Positions 20,412 through 33,029 of a DNA stretch of 64,000 bases are shown one piece after another. Below the pieces are notes generated by a model. The model worked only from the letters and a program-made list of their open reading frames with translations, made no database searches and was not told the origin of the DNA. This stretch comes from Dryas octopetala. Its lineage: Eukaryota > Streptophyta > Magnoliopsida > Rosales > Rosaceae. Position numbers and translations under genes: made by a program. The stretch is from assembly GCA_963921425.1 (NCBI GenBank), contig OY992835.1, positions 11,842,001 through 11,906,000 on the forward strand, read 5' to 3'. Each line of letters begins with the position of its first letter. Within the stretch, counting starts at the first letter, position 1.

Positions 20412-21527
20412 ATGATGAGAGCCTGAGAGGCATTGAGATGGCATAGTTTATGTTATGGTTTGTGTTGCCTAAGAAGGCTTGAGTTCATAATATCATCAAA
20501 ACTCCATATATATGAAGGAATTATATAGTTATGCTAAGTAGATTGTGGTTTTTGTGGTTATCATTTCAACAACTTGATTGTATAACCTGTACAGGCATAG
20601 AATGCCTCATGCAGTTAAATTTAATGGATGTTTCACTTTCTTTATATTTGCTTCTAAATTCGAATATTTTTCTTTCTTGTCATACAAAACATTTGGTAAG
20701 TTGTATAATAATTGAACCCTGATGTAAAGTATTCTAAATTGGCTCAATTCTTGTCACAATTTTGCCTACCTTTAGTCACAAAATGATATGCAAGGTATGT
20801 AACAGCAGTGGATCCATACATTTTTCTTTGTAGAGGCAGGACATGACACTATCTAGCATTTATCATTTATGTGAGTGTGTTCCTTTTGAATTAGATGTCA
20901 GCCTCTAATATCATCTTGGTTTGGCTTGATTGTCTCTTTGTGTGTATGTGGGTAAATGAGTGATTGTATTGTATATGGTTCATGACACTATCTAGCATTG
21001 CTTGTTGCTTGCCTCTTGGTTGAGACATTTCAACAAACAGGTTAACCTCATTTCTAAAGAAAACATCGAAAGGAATATGAGGGGGATGAGATTTTAATGG
21101 GTTGGAAAACTGAGTACTGGGGGCAGCTGCTGTACTCTAATTTTAGTTAGAATATTTTAAAAGTTGTTCAAGTACATGTAGTAAAGAAATATTCTAACGA
21201 CAAATAATTTAGTATATTATCTTTTAAGACTATGAATCAATTGTTATTACATGACAATTCTCATGTAGATCTTATATAAAAATAGATTTCGAATACATAT
21301 CTAATCCCATATAACCGTCACATACCCGTCACATATGATATTATATTTACAAAACAATAATACTATATTTACAAATAGAATATTACCTTGTAATTTAGTG
21401 GTATGCTTCCGTTAATTTGTGGCGCCAAATTCTTAGAGACTCGATGACTCTTCCATTAACGATAATTCAACATTCACAATCAAAACACACACACAATTCA
21501 ACACCCACAATCCCAAACAAACAGACC
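20412..21527. other. RBR-D 3' flank and activase-like promoter
   Basis: 20412-21290 is the second copy of the RBR 3' flank. The tandem block ends near 21290. The remaining 240 bp before the next ATG would hold the promoter and 5' UTR of the activase-like gene; no convincing TATA box stands out. Confidence 0.55.
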
Positions 21528-24500
21528 ATGACTCTCTGCAGCAACCCATTTCTCTCCAGAACCCCAATCTTCTTCTCCCACTGCCCTTCTTTAAGCCTCC
21601 CATTTCCTCCCAAACCCAAACCCCAACTCCCCATTTCCTCCCTTCGCTGCTCCGCAAACCCCTCTTCTCTCCCCGACCCCGATAACACCAATAACAATGA
21701 CGGTGAGCCCAAGAAGAGGCTCTCAGACCAGTCCTCGTGGGAGGCCAAAGACTCCGAGGGAAGGGACTACCTGTACAGGCTGGGCAAAGAGGCCGATAAC
21801 ATGAACATCGCCGTTGGAGCCCGGCAGGGCCTCGTCGACGACCTCTTTGTCGGCAAATTCCTCGGGAAAGACTCCGATATCGTCTTCGATTATCGGCAGA
21901 AGGTCACCAGGTCCTTCCAGCACCTTCAAGGCGATTATTACATTGCGCCTCTGTTCATGGTATAAATCATATTATGCTTGTTTCTGCTTCTGGGTTTTTG
22001 TGTTTCATCGAATGTTGATGAAATTAATTATGTTGTGAGTCATAGTCTTCATTTCGAGTGAATTTTAGTGATACTCTATTCATAGTCATACTCTATTTAT
22101 AGCATTGTCTCTATTCCCTGTATGTGTCATTATGTGTTGCTCAATTTTATTATTTAGTGCCTTAGTTCTGTATGTTGTTACTTGTTATGTACTTATATCA
22201 TAATAATTCATCTTTTTCCTGTATTTAGTCTGACAATTTTGGTATGTAATTTTGTGTTTTCCATTGGCTTTTTGTTTGACAGGATAAAGTTGGTAAGTTC
22301 TATGAAACTGGGGAAAAGGTTAAAAAAAAAAAACTGTGATGATTCATGTCAAGCAGACCTGGTAAAATTCATTGTACCTTTTTCACCATCGTGTGCTACA
22401 TGTTTTCCCAATATTTGCTTTCAGTATATTTGTGGCCATTTGCTATATGTTTTGACAATTTTTTTGTTTATTTCCTTTGTTGGCAAATTTACAATACAGT
22501 TTATCTTATATTTAGTCAGTTTGCCAAGGGTCTGATCAAAGTCCTTACCTTTTCCCGTATCTACATTATTTAGATTGAAAGGAAGGTTAAATTAAAAGTT
22601 TGTAGGCAATTTATTTGTTACTAAACGTAATATTACTATTGGAATTACTACTATCCACCACCACACCTCGTACAGTCCATTCCATGGAGGTCAAGGTTGT
22701 TTTGAAAATACAAAGAGGGCTAATCCATAGACAAGTTTTGTCCATGAGGGTTTTTATGTTTGTTTTTAAGATAAGTCATTGTCTACGGTCAATAATACAT
22801 TGTCTTATCTTCGCCACAAATTTTTGGCGCAATATTCTTAGTTGCAGTTTATGGTAACCTTGCCTCCAATGCAAGATAACATAAAAATAATTTTGCTTGT
22901 TTGGAGAATGTATTATAATATAATGGCTTGTATGAAAAAAATCTTCATTTTCCTCGTTCACACTTAATGTTATGCTTCAGATGGCTTGTACGAGGAATTT
23001 TTAAATTTATGACTTGTGTTTCTGTGATGAAATCTGTAATTGATAATTTGATTCTTATTCCATTGCACTCTGTTATGTTTTGTGTAGCTCATCAAACTCA
23101 TCTTTATCTATTAATATTTGTGATCTTCTATGTGCTTTTTTTTTTTTTCTTTTTTGAAATGCAGTATGCCATATTGCAAAGAACTACCTTGCTCCTCGTC
23201 TCAATGCTAAAGTTCCTTTAATCTTAGGTATATGTATTCACAATATCTTTTTACTATTATAAGGATTCTTGTTGTACTTAAAAGGTGATAATTTTATGAA
23301 ATTTTCAAGTCATGGATATTTCATGTTAAGAGCATATTTTCCTTTTTCTTTTTTTTCTTCTTCTTAAGTGTAGTGGCTCTGATTCTTAAGATGTCATGTC
23401 CACTTATTATATCTTGGAAAGTCACATTCATCCCTATGGTAAAATATTGGTCTAACATTTTCTTTTTGGTTGCTTTTAGCATGCTACCTTAAAAGTTAAA
23501 ACTTAACTATCTTCTGAATTGCTTTTAATATCTTCTGAATGAGCATGATAATGATTTTAGTCTTACTTGGTTACATGTTAATAGACATGTCCTTTGAAGC
23601 TTTAGCATTTTATCTTACAGGTATTTGGGGAGGCAAAGGGCAAGGAAAATCATTTCAGACTGAACTTATATTCCAAGCCTTGGGAGTTGAACCTGTAATT
23701 ATGTCTGCCGGGGAATTAGAATCAGAAAGAGCTGGTAAGATGAGTTTGTACAATGCCTTTAGAAACTTATCTAAATAAGCCTTGGAAGTTGAACCTGTAA
23801 TTATGTCTTCCGGGGAATCAGAATCAGAAAGAGCTGGTACAATGAGATTGTACATTGCCGTACTGGTGTCTTCTTAGAAACTTATTTAATAAACCTTATC
23901 ATTTTTTTTTTCCAAGGCCACTTCCTATAATTATACCATTACTTATGTATATTGGAGGACTTCAAGTGTGGACTCCACATGCGGACTTTATATATATATA
24001 TATATATATGCGCACACACACACACACATATGTTGCATAAATTATGTTCATTTCTTTTGCAACTCCTTTTACTATTCTCAAGCAAGAGAGCTGTTGTATT
24101 CTGCTAGGATAATGGAAGCCTGATACTGTGTTTATAACTTTCTTCTGGAATCGTGCTGAATATAATCAAAATTGCCATTGCAGGAGAACCGGGAAAATTG
24201 ATACGTGAACGCTATAGAGCAGCTTCTCAAGTGGTCCAGAACCAAGTTAGAAGCTCTACCACTTTCACTGTTAATATATGTATGTCTTGGGAAAATAGTG
24301 CTGTTTGATCACTGCCATGCTTCTACCTGTTTTTTTTCTTTTTTTTAATTATAGTTGGGTCTATTAATAGATAGAGATAGAGAAAGGTTATCCCAAAGCA
24401 GGCATAAATATGTATGTCTTGGGTTATGAAGTTAAATAGTGCTGTTTGATCACTGCCATGATTCTACCTGTTTTCTTTCTTTTAATTAGATTGGGGTCTA

Positions 24501-27500
24501 TTGAGAGAGAGAGAGAGAGAGAGATGTTAGGCCTGCCTGCTTAAGAATTGGTAAAGAAGTTGTAATTTCTGATTCTTCTATTTTTTTTTAAGAAAATAGA
24601 TGCTTCTTTAAAAGAATAACTCAAAATGCATGCTAAGTAATTCAAAGTTTCACTTCTCTACTTGCACATCATACTCTGATCCACATCCCTAGGAAAAAAG
24701 CTTCTTTAGGTCTCTTTTGAATTTTTATTAGAAACTACATGAGTAATTATGTGGACGTAGCTTTTAAATCAGCGATTAGGATTGCCATTAGGATAAATTT
24801 GGTCGGCTAAGCTTTAAGATGAAATTAAAATTCTAGACTTTAAAGTTCAAGTGTACAAAATAGGCGTAAGGGTATGTTAAGACTTCCAAGTCACTGGAAA
24901 CTGAGAATGAGGTTGCAAAATTTGAAAATACTTGTAGGAAACCTAGGCAGAAGTTATTAGGGGATTTATGTTTTCTCCTTTTCCCTGTTGATGCTAGGGA
25001 CTAAGAACCTATGCAATCAAGACATGAGCTGTGAAAGGGTTAATAGATTGGAGGACACTGATGATAGAAATTGGAAAACTGCTGACAATATACACCATAT
25101 AGAGAAATTTAGTAGTGGTACAGGAAAGAAAGAACTGTCCATATTTGTTCATCCATGAACACTAGTGCCAATCTCAGTAGCATTTAAGCTAGAACAGTGC
25201 TTCAATACCTCAGTAAGCTAGTCCATTCACAAAATGATAGAGGATCCCTACAGCTAAGAGGTCAAAGTATGTTTGACGAAAGATGGAAGGGTGGGCTTCC
25301 CTCACAGCATAAATACTTCCTTGTTCTGTGGCACAATTAATTCTTTTCACAGAAGACAACACGAGAAGATAGTTTCTTCTGAAAAATTGGTTTACAATAT
25401 ATCTATATTTAAATCATGCTAATTATGTTCCATTCATGCTGGTGAATTGATGGTCACTCCTTGTTTCCTACAATCTTTCAACTTCTGATGCAGTTTTTGT
25501 TTTTCCTCACTATTGCAGGGCAAGATGAGCTGTTTGATGATCAATGACATTGATGCTGGCCTTGGTAGATTTGGTGAGAACTGTTTGATTTGGACTTGAA
25601 TTTAATAATTTACAAAGATAAAAAGAAAGCCTTTACATATGAATCAGCCAGCACCAACATTTTTTCTGTTCTTTCTCTTATTCCTTTTGTCTTTGTAGAA
25701 AAGAAGTCTTATATCTTTCTAAAATTAGTCATTTTGTAGGAATTATTGAACTGACCTTTTAGTTTTTATTCATGTTTCAATTTTAGTGAAAATGTATTAT
25801 TGTCTATATTTTCTAGGAAACACTCAAATGACAGTCAATAATCAAATTGTTGTTGGAACTTTGATGAATCTATGCGATAATCCTACAAGAGTTAGTATTG
25901 GACAAGACTGGCGAGAATCAGATGTTACAAACAGAATTCCTATCATTGTTACAGGAAATGATTTGTCAACAATTTATGCTCCCTTAATCCGTGATGGAAG
26001 GATGGAAAAATTCTACTGGTATGTGATTGTTTAATGATGGATTAATTTGCCTTTTGATTTAGGTAGTGCCTTAAAGCTTTAAACAACCAGCCATACTGAC
26101 TGCTTTTAAAAAGGTCCTGTTTGGCCATTTGCATGTACGAGTCACTTCAATATGACATCTATTTTCCCCGCTTTGGATAAAAAGTCCGCGTTCAGTTTTC
26201 AAGTTTTCAAGTATTTCCAGTTTCAAACTTCAACTTGCACATTAAAAGGAGAAGTTGACTTGGAGATTTGTGCTTTCTCAATTGGAAACACAATCAATTT
26301 GCTCAAGAAAATTAGTTGCCTTCTCATCCATGACCTTAGTGGGACACTTATATCTTTATACTATGTGCGATCAAATGATATTTTATACTACCTGTGTGTA
26401 TTTATTTATTTTTTGATAGAAGTATGTTTGGGTTGTGTTTTTCCTTTTTAAATTGTAAGTAATTGAGCTTTGTCACCCTTTTCTGATATGTTGTTTGTGA
26501 GACAGGCAGCCTAACCATGAGGATATCATTAATATTGTTCACAGAATGTATGAGAAAGATGGCATGTCTAGGGATGAAGTTGTACATATAGTGGACACTT
26601 TTCCTAATCAAGGTATCACTTTGTTCTCATATCCTCTCTGAATAGTCTACGTTTTGGCCTATCTGAAAATAACTATTCTGGATGTTAGTGCATGGCCAAA
26701 GAAAAAAGGAAAGACTTTGGGATATTATACTTGCTTACATAATAGTATTTGAAGATTTTTTTCACTGCAACTGTCATAGGCTAATTTGAAGATTTATGTA
26801 TTCTACTTGATTTCTTTCTTTTTGTAATTAATATTTGTTTTGATGATTGAGCAGCACTGGATTTCTATGGAGCTCTAAGGTCTCGAACATACGACAGGTC
26901 AATTTCTAAGGTATATGACATTTTGATTTTAAATGTTCTAGACCATTGCAACATAGTATCTAATTAGTATGTCAAGTGCAAAGATTGGAATGTCCATAGT
27001 GTCTTTCTGTGATTAAACAATTGAATCTAATAAATAGCATGGTTTTACCCATTAGCATTTAGATATTGGATATTATAGTGCTCATTTGTTTTAGATCTGA
27101 TGCAATAAACAAGAGGAAAGAAACAAGAAACAAGAGGTTTTAGCAGTGTGGGGGCTGTATGGTGTTAGCAGTGTTCTGGGTTTTTTTTTTTTTTTTTTTT
27201 TTTTTCTGGGGAAAGAAACAAGTGGATTTTAAAAGATTGTAGAGGGGTTGGGGGGAGGAGTTATGGTATAAAGTTAGATTCTGGTCATCTCTATGAATTC
27301 AGGGATTTATCATCTTCTGCTATTTTGACAGATTGGAGGGTAGCTATATTTAATTAGGTTATGGTTTCATTTTGTAGGATGAAAGTATTATGAGTTGTCT
27401 TGTACTGTTGAGGTGGACTTCTTGTCCACAGTTTTATATTGTTTCTTTGTTGATTAATAAAGTTTCTGTTTTTTTTCCAAAAAAAAAAAGATAGTGATTA

Positions 27501-29167
27501 TTTGTTTTACTATCGACATTATATCTGTATGATTTAAACTGTGAAAAAATGAATAGGATGGAGATTTTGTGCAGATAAAGAGCTTACAGGGGAACTCTTT
27601 TTAACTTGTCTTTAGTTTTATATGGTTGTTAAAACTTGTACAGGACTTGGCCAAAGGTATTTTGGATTCAACTATTTTCTCTCTTTTCACTTCACCCATA
27701 GGTGACCAATTCTATTGCTTTCTTAGACACTGATTTTCCAGCTAAAATTTACTGAGTCCTACAGTTTACTGATGGCATGGAAATTCGTAAATTCCTACAT
27801 GAGTGTAATACATCCTAAGATGATTGTAGAAAAAGAAATAACACAATTTATAGCACAACTGAACTATCAAACTGGTTTTGTACAATTTCACAATTTTTGT
27901 GAAAATTTTGAAAAAATTATGCACATTTGCTGTCTAACTGGTTTTCCTTGCTTCTTAGTGGATTGATGATAATGGAGGAGTTAAAAGTCTGGGGAAAAAA
28001 CTTCTAAAGCGTGGAAAAAATGACCCTCTTCCTGTGTTTACTCCTCCTAAGGTAGTGTTATCAATTATAACCAATGTTTTCTTTTCCAATATCAGCATGC
28101 AATCCATATAACCACTGAAAAAAAGTTTGATCAATATTATTGTTCATTTTGTACATCCATCCGTGAAGTTATCTCCAGTTGACATCTGAGAGTCAAAACG
28201 TGAATAGAGAAATATAGTACTAGTTTGTAAATGGATTCATGATATTTAGCATTTCAGTCATGTTAGTGTTGGGTCCAAAGGCAGGTCAATATTGACATCA
28301 TCGCAGCTGTGCACTAACAGAAGTTGTAAACTAAAAGAATGAAACTTGAAAAATGAGAGATTAAATGGATACACATATATTTCTGGAAATGAATGTAAAT
28401 CTAGCAGACAACCTGTAGTTATCAAAGGTAGGAAAAACCCATGTAGCTCTTTTGTGCCATTCCAAGGTTTATGTGTTTAAAACTGTTTTGAAGTTCAGAT
28501 GTAAGGTTAACAATCACGAGTGGACTGATAGTTACATATTTTTTTCAGTTTGCAGAATTTTTTCAGGACCTTTGAACATAATAAATAAACTAAAAAATAT
28601 GACAGAAACAATAAAATTGGATTAAGGACTTCCTTTTATATTTATATTCTTTTGCTATGACATTTTTTGGTTACATTTTGCTATGACATTTTTGATAGAA
28701 TATAAGGAAGTTTAAGCTTGCTTTCTAGTAATCAAATATCCTCTTTTTGTTTTTCAAATTTGGGTTGGGATAAGGACGATTAATAGTACTCCTATGCTCC
28801 TAATTAACTTTGCCATTGGATTATATTTTCTTTCTTCTTCTTGTTCCCTGTTATGACAGTCTGACTGTCTGTATTTCTTTCTTCGAAATATTGCTACAGC
28901 GTATTCTTACGTTATTACTTTTATTTCAAATAAGTAAATGGAATTTAGTCAGGTATTCTAAGCATCTTTATGTGGTTCATAATTTATGTGGTTGGTAATT
29001 GGTATAAATTTTATACAGTAGGGTTAAGCATTGAGTGGCTTTTCCTTTTTCTTGTACAGCAAACAGTGGAGGCTTTACTTGAATCAGGGTATTCACTGAT
29101 CAGAGAACATCAGTTGATAATGGAGACTAAACTTTCAAAGGAATACATGAAAAATACGGATGATTAG
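21528..29167 (+). CDS. Rubisco activase-like AAA+ protein, chloroplast
   Basis: Eleven exons: 21528-21959, 22283-22292, 23165-23227, 23621-23734, 24184-24245, 25519-25573, 25817-26018, 26506-26612, 26855-26910, 27959-28051, 29060-29167. All phases close, giving 433 residues. The first 45 or so are Ser/Pro-rich and typical of a chloroplast transit peptide. Walker A (GGKGQGKS) is at 172-179, Walker B (LMINDIDAG) at 233-241 and RDGRMEKFYW at 304-313. Family members use ATP to remodel Rubisco and release inhibitory sugar phosphates. This one resembles the diverged Arabidopsis At1g73110-type paralogue rather than classical RCA. It lacks the Cys-containing redox tail of the long RCA isoform. Exon 2 has only 10 nt, and exon 4 has a partly duplicated, donor-less copy behind it. 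Whether it activates Rubisco is not established by sequence. I chose the MTLCSN start because it gives a clean transit peptide; an in-frame ATG exists at 21444. Confidence 0.92.
22283..22292 (+). other. 10-nt microexon of the activase-like gene
   Basis: GATAAAGTTG between a TTTGACAG acceptor and a GTAAGT donor. It restores D-K-V and the first base of the next Val codon, the phase needed to join the exons on either side. Without it the conserved DKVV segment is lost and the frame shifts. Confidence 0.85.
23777..23890 (+). repeat. Tandem duplicate of the 3' half of activase-like exon 4
   Basis: Sequence 23675-23776 (exon 4 end plus 42 bp of intron) is repeated about 102 bp downstream. In the second copy the donor GTAAG has become GTACA and 11 bp are added further on. 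It now lies in intron 4 as a decoy exon end. Confidence 0.85.
24246..25518 (+). other. Activase-like intron 5
   Basis: The longest intron of the gene but one. Apart from the duplication at its start I see no genes or mobile elements; it is unremarkable AT-rich sequence. Confidence 0.6.
24273..24530 (+). repeat. Direct duplication of about 133 bp in activase-like intron 5
   Basis: Sequence starting atatgtatgtcttggg and containing agtgctgtttgatcactgcc occurs twice, offset by about 133 bp. The second copy ends in a (GA)n run at about 24500-24523. Confidence 0.75.
26911..27958 (+). other. Activase-like intron 9 with a possible non-LTR remnant
   Basis: The part at about 27120-27490 starts after AT-rich sequence and includes a poly-T run (about 27181-27205). 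It ends with ttgattaataaagtttctg, then cc and a poly-A run. An AATAAA signal followed by an A tail is what the 3' end of a 5'-truncated LINE or a retrocopy looks like. I found no clear target-site duplication. Confidence 0.35.
28052..29059 (+). other. Activase-like intron 10
   Basis: A 1-kb intron with no visible gene or mobile element. A short repeat of ttgctatgacatttttt occurs twice at about 28650-28695. Confidence 0.6.
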
Positions 29168-32109
29168 AATTTAGAAGTTAGAACTTGGGGTATCATTGTT
29201 ATGCGTTTTGTGATGCATGGATAAGTGGAATGTTGTTGGCTTGTTGGCTTTGCATAATTGGAATCATGAGGCCACCAAATTGGGGGATGCACCAAACAAT
29301 GTAGTCCTTTCAATCAAAAGGACCATCAATTTTTTGCTCACTAACTCCGTGCAGAATATGTGCAATGCCAAGGTCAACTATATATGACCAATCTTGGACA
29401 TAGCAATGTGCGTCCAACAATATTTGGCTGCAAAGAAAGTTGAATGGAGCATTGTGGGCACTGAACATTCATCTTCAATTCCTACACAATTAATAAACAA
29501 AACATGATTAATTTCCTGCGTCACTCATCTGAAATAACAGTATAGTGTTATGGAGCCTAGCTAGCTCATCCATCGAGTATTTAACTAATAATCATCTTCA
29601 ACTACGATATTCCTTGAAGTTAAATTAATGTCAAAAAGGGAAGCATAATCAAGACTATTCGATCAACTTGTTTTATCCTTGGCCTTTTCTTAATTCCTCT
29701 GACCTTGTGAATGTATAGGCAAAGAGCATAAATCCTTGATTAAGTTATATCCATCTCTTAAAATTATTACTTGTTTAATATTTCTCAAAAACTGTTTAAA
29801 CATACTGTTAAGGTCGTTAAATTTGTTTACCAAATAGTTTGATGGTGTTTTATTATTCAAATCTTGGCCAACCCACCCGAAACTTTTTTTATTTCTAATA
29901 ATTTACTCACACAATTTGGTAAACAAATTTTGTGACTCTAGCATAATTGGACATTTTTCTGCTGCTTACATGGTACCAAGGCCACCAATACTTAAGCATT
30001 CAAAAAAAAGTAAGCATGCATTATGCAGATCGAAGATTATCCACATTTTCATGGAATCTAATGCTTAAACGTGAAACAGCTGAAGAATAATTGCATCTTT
30101 TAGAAGCTTTAATTAAATAAAATCAGCTTTCCTGTGTGACTTGCAACGGTGAAAAACCTGTCTTTGCTATTACTTGTGTCAATGGTTAGCACTTTATATT
30201 AGGTAAAGTCGTTTGCAAATGCTAAATTAAGATACACGGGAGCACTAATTGTACATGCTATCTTGTCTCATTGGCTTTCAATTAAAGCATGGATGCCTTT
30301 GATAAAAGGAAAGATGCTAATATATTAGATAATGTTTATCTTATCATAATAAGATATGTATGATGTCAGATTATAAATTAAACCACATATTTAAATAAGA
30401 GTTAATTTAATCAGTTATTTAGATTTATTGTTTGACAATATAAATGTTTTACATATGTTGTCAAATTATTTGGCAAGAAAAAAAAATTCCACTAAAATAT
30501 ATATAATATAATATAATTTGGTAAGGAATTGAGTTATATATATATATTGTGGTGTCGGTCTCATTGTCTCAAAGTGTGAAATGATGTGGTTCTGGTGAAT
30601 CCCCTGTTTAATTTGTCATTCAAATTAAGCAAATGATATCCACTTGTTGGGATGACATCACTTGTGAGCTCACTGTCTTTGATGCTAACATAATATCCCA
30701 CATTTGACAAAAGGCTAGCTTTATGATCTCTTTTTCATTATGCCACCTCTCAAATTCTCAATTGTGAATTGTGATGTGAGGCTGCTGCTGCCCCAAATTG
30801 TTTTGGCATTATTGAATTCAAGAATAATAAACCCAATAAGGAAAGTTTCATGATCGTGAAGTTGAAATTTTAGAATTTTGAACACCATTCACGACATGAA
30901 AGAAAGATACTTCACTATTCTTTTGCTTGGACAAAATAGGGGTGGTCCAACTCCAAACGGTAGGGGTTCTCAACTTCTCATTGATAAAGTTGTTGTAAAA
31001 TTAATTCTCTCTCTACACTATGCTAATTTAGTTGGAAGGAGTGGTGAGACTTCAGCTTCCTCCACTCTTTAATTAAATTCCAGAACTCCATCATTATTGT
31101 CTTCCTGAAGAACACTGCTAGTTCCATCCATTAGCCAAGCCTCAATTTATGTTTGTAGGCCAAATTGTTTAGTCCTTAATTATGATGGTTTGACCTTTAA
31201 CCATCATTAATTCAATGTTACTCATGTGATTTTATTTTTTTGAATATATGCTAAGCACAACTCTCTTGCCCAAAAAAAAAAAAAATGCTAAGCACAACTC
31301 TACTATAATTCCTCTTTCACTTATTCAAACTTTGACATCAAAAGGGTTTTGACCAACACCACACCAATGCCACTCCTGTAGTATCTTTCTTTTTATACTT
31401 TTAAGAAATTTTAATTTGCGAACTTAGATGAACTATGCAAATCTGAATGAAAGTTTATAGACGCCACCAATACATAGAACAAACATGTACAATTCACATG
31501 GGGTTATTGATTGTCATGATGGTATGTGTAAAGTAGTTTCTAATTAAAAAGACTTTAGTTCCATTTAATCAGACATCTTCAACATTATCCAAAATACAAT
31601 TAGTTCAAAATGTTTTCATAGATGCTATAGTGTCATATTGATTCATGTACCAACTTGACAACTTCAACTCTTTAATTCATGTAGTGAAGTAATCAAACTG
31701 GCCTAACATCAATATCCTTGGACTCTTCTTAGCAGGACATTTTGAAATTTGACACCATATTGAAATTAAGTTCAACTACGTACAACCTTTCAATGGGTCC
31801 ATTCAATATCCTATCAATTCCTTCAAAACCCAACATACACAAAAACAATGACTGATAGCATTGCCCAATGTCTACTTCAGTTTAGTTTAAGAATTGATGT
31901 GGAGCATGCTAGGCCTAGACTTTGTCAAAATTGATTGGGGGTAACCACTTTAACTACCTAATTATTTCACAACATTAATATAATCAACTTTATATTTTAA
32001 AATAGAAAAATAATATATATTCTGAATCACGTAGAATATTAACGTCACTACCAATACGTGTAAGATAAAAGTCGTCTTATATATCACAAACAATAATAAT
32101 ATGGAGAAT
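29168..32109. other. Gene-poor intergenic region
   Basis: Holds the 3' UTR of the activase-like gene and then AT-rich sequence. The short open frames (for instance 30878-31072) have no recognisable domain, codon bias or splice context. I see nothing else I can support. Confidence 0.5.
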
Positions 32110-32452
32110 GATTTATGACATTATATTTTTGACACAAGTTTTCAATGAGGCTCATTCCATATAAGATTTTAACGATTCGAACCGTCTATTTTTTAGTTCT
32201 CCATTAGGGATTATTCTTGTAAAAAATTAAGTAAATCAGAAACCATTTACCATATAAGATTAAATAGTTAACATTTCAAGTGTTTATTTTGTTGATTATT
32301 TAATATTTTAGATAAATGATTTCCGATTTACTTAATTATTTATAAGAATAATCCTTTAACGAAAATCTAAAAAATAAACGGTTCGAATCGTTAAAATCTT
32401 ATATGGAATAAACCTTATTGAAAATTTGTATCAAAAATATAATATTACAAAT
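32110..32452. mobile_element. Foldback MITE
   Basis: Almost the whole 343 bp folds back on itself. The left arm has attatatttttgacac, attccatataagatttta and gattcgaaccgt; the right arm carries their complements in reverse order. A related but more diverged copy may lie at 7965-8200. Confidence 0.75.
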
Positions 32453-32830
32453 CTATCCCTAATAATATAGTGATCAAATTATATGCGAGTAATACACGCA
32501 TAAGTATGTATATCATAAATAAATAAAGTTGAATGTAAGTTAATATTTGAATAAATAGGTCACTGTTACTTTATTTTGTTAATATATTTTGGTGAACATA
32601 TATTCATAGTAATATTGTGACGTATTGCATTGCTATTGGTGGATGTCCTTTCAAGTCAAGCTTCAGCTCCGTCTGATGACCAGTCTTCTTCACACCATAG
32701 AACATTGAACACGTGGAGGAGAGCTTGCCGACACTAATTCTTGGAGACAATTCATTGATTACAATTTAGAATTTGACGAATGGATTAAAGCCGAAACAAA
32801 GGGAGAGATTTCTCATTTAATTTTTATACA

Positions 32831-33018
32831 GTAATGCTACACTTACCACATTTTTATACCACAATTTCATACCATCTTACATGGCATTCATACATTGGAC
32901 ACTACAAATTAAAAAATAAAACCTAAAAAAGAAAAAAAAAATACATATCCAGTAAAATAATGACACATCAGGTGGGATACAAATGTGGGAAAAAAAATGT
33001 GGGACAACTAGCATTATT
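32831..33018. mobile_element. Short MITE with imperfect TIRs
   Basis: Starts taatgctacacttaccacat and ends with a diverged complement (atgtgggacaactagcatta). The centre is A-rich. The size and terminal structure are those of a common plant MITE. The target-site duplication could be just TA. Confidence 0.55.
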
Positions 33019-33029
33019 GATTTTTATAT

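Noticed and set aside
30878-31072. 64-residue frame in the spacer after the activase-like gene
   Set aside because: No homology that I recognise, no splice or promoter context, and a length expected by chance.
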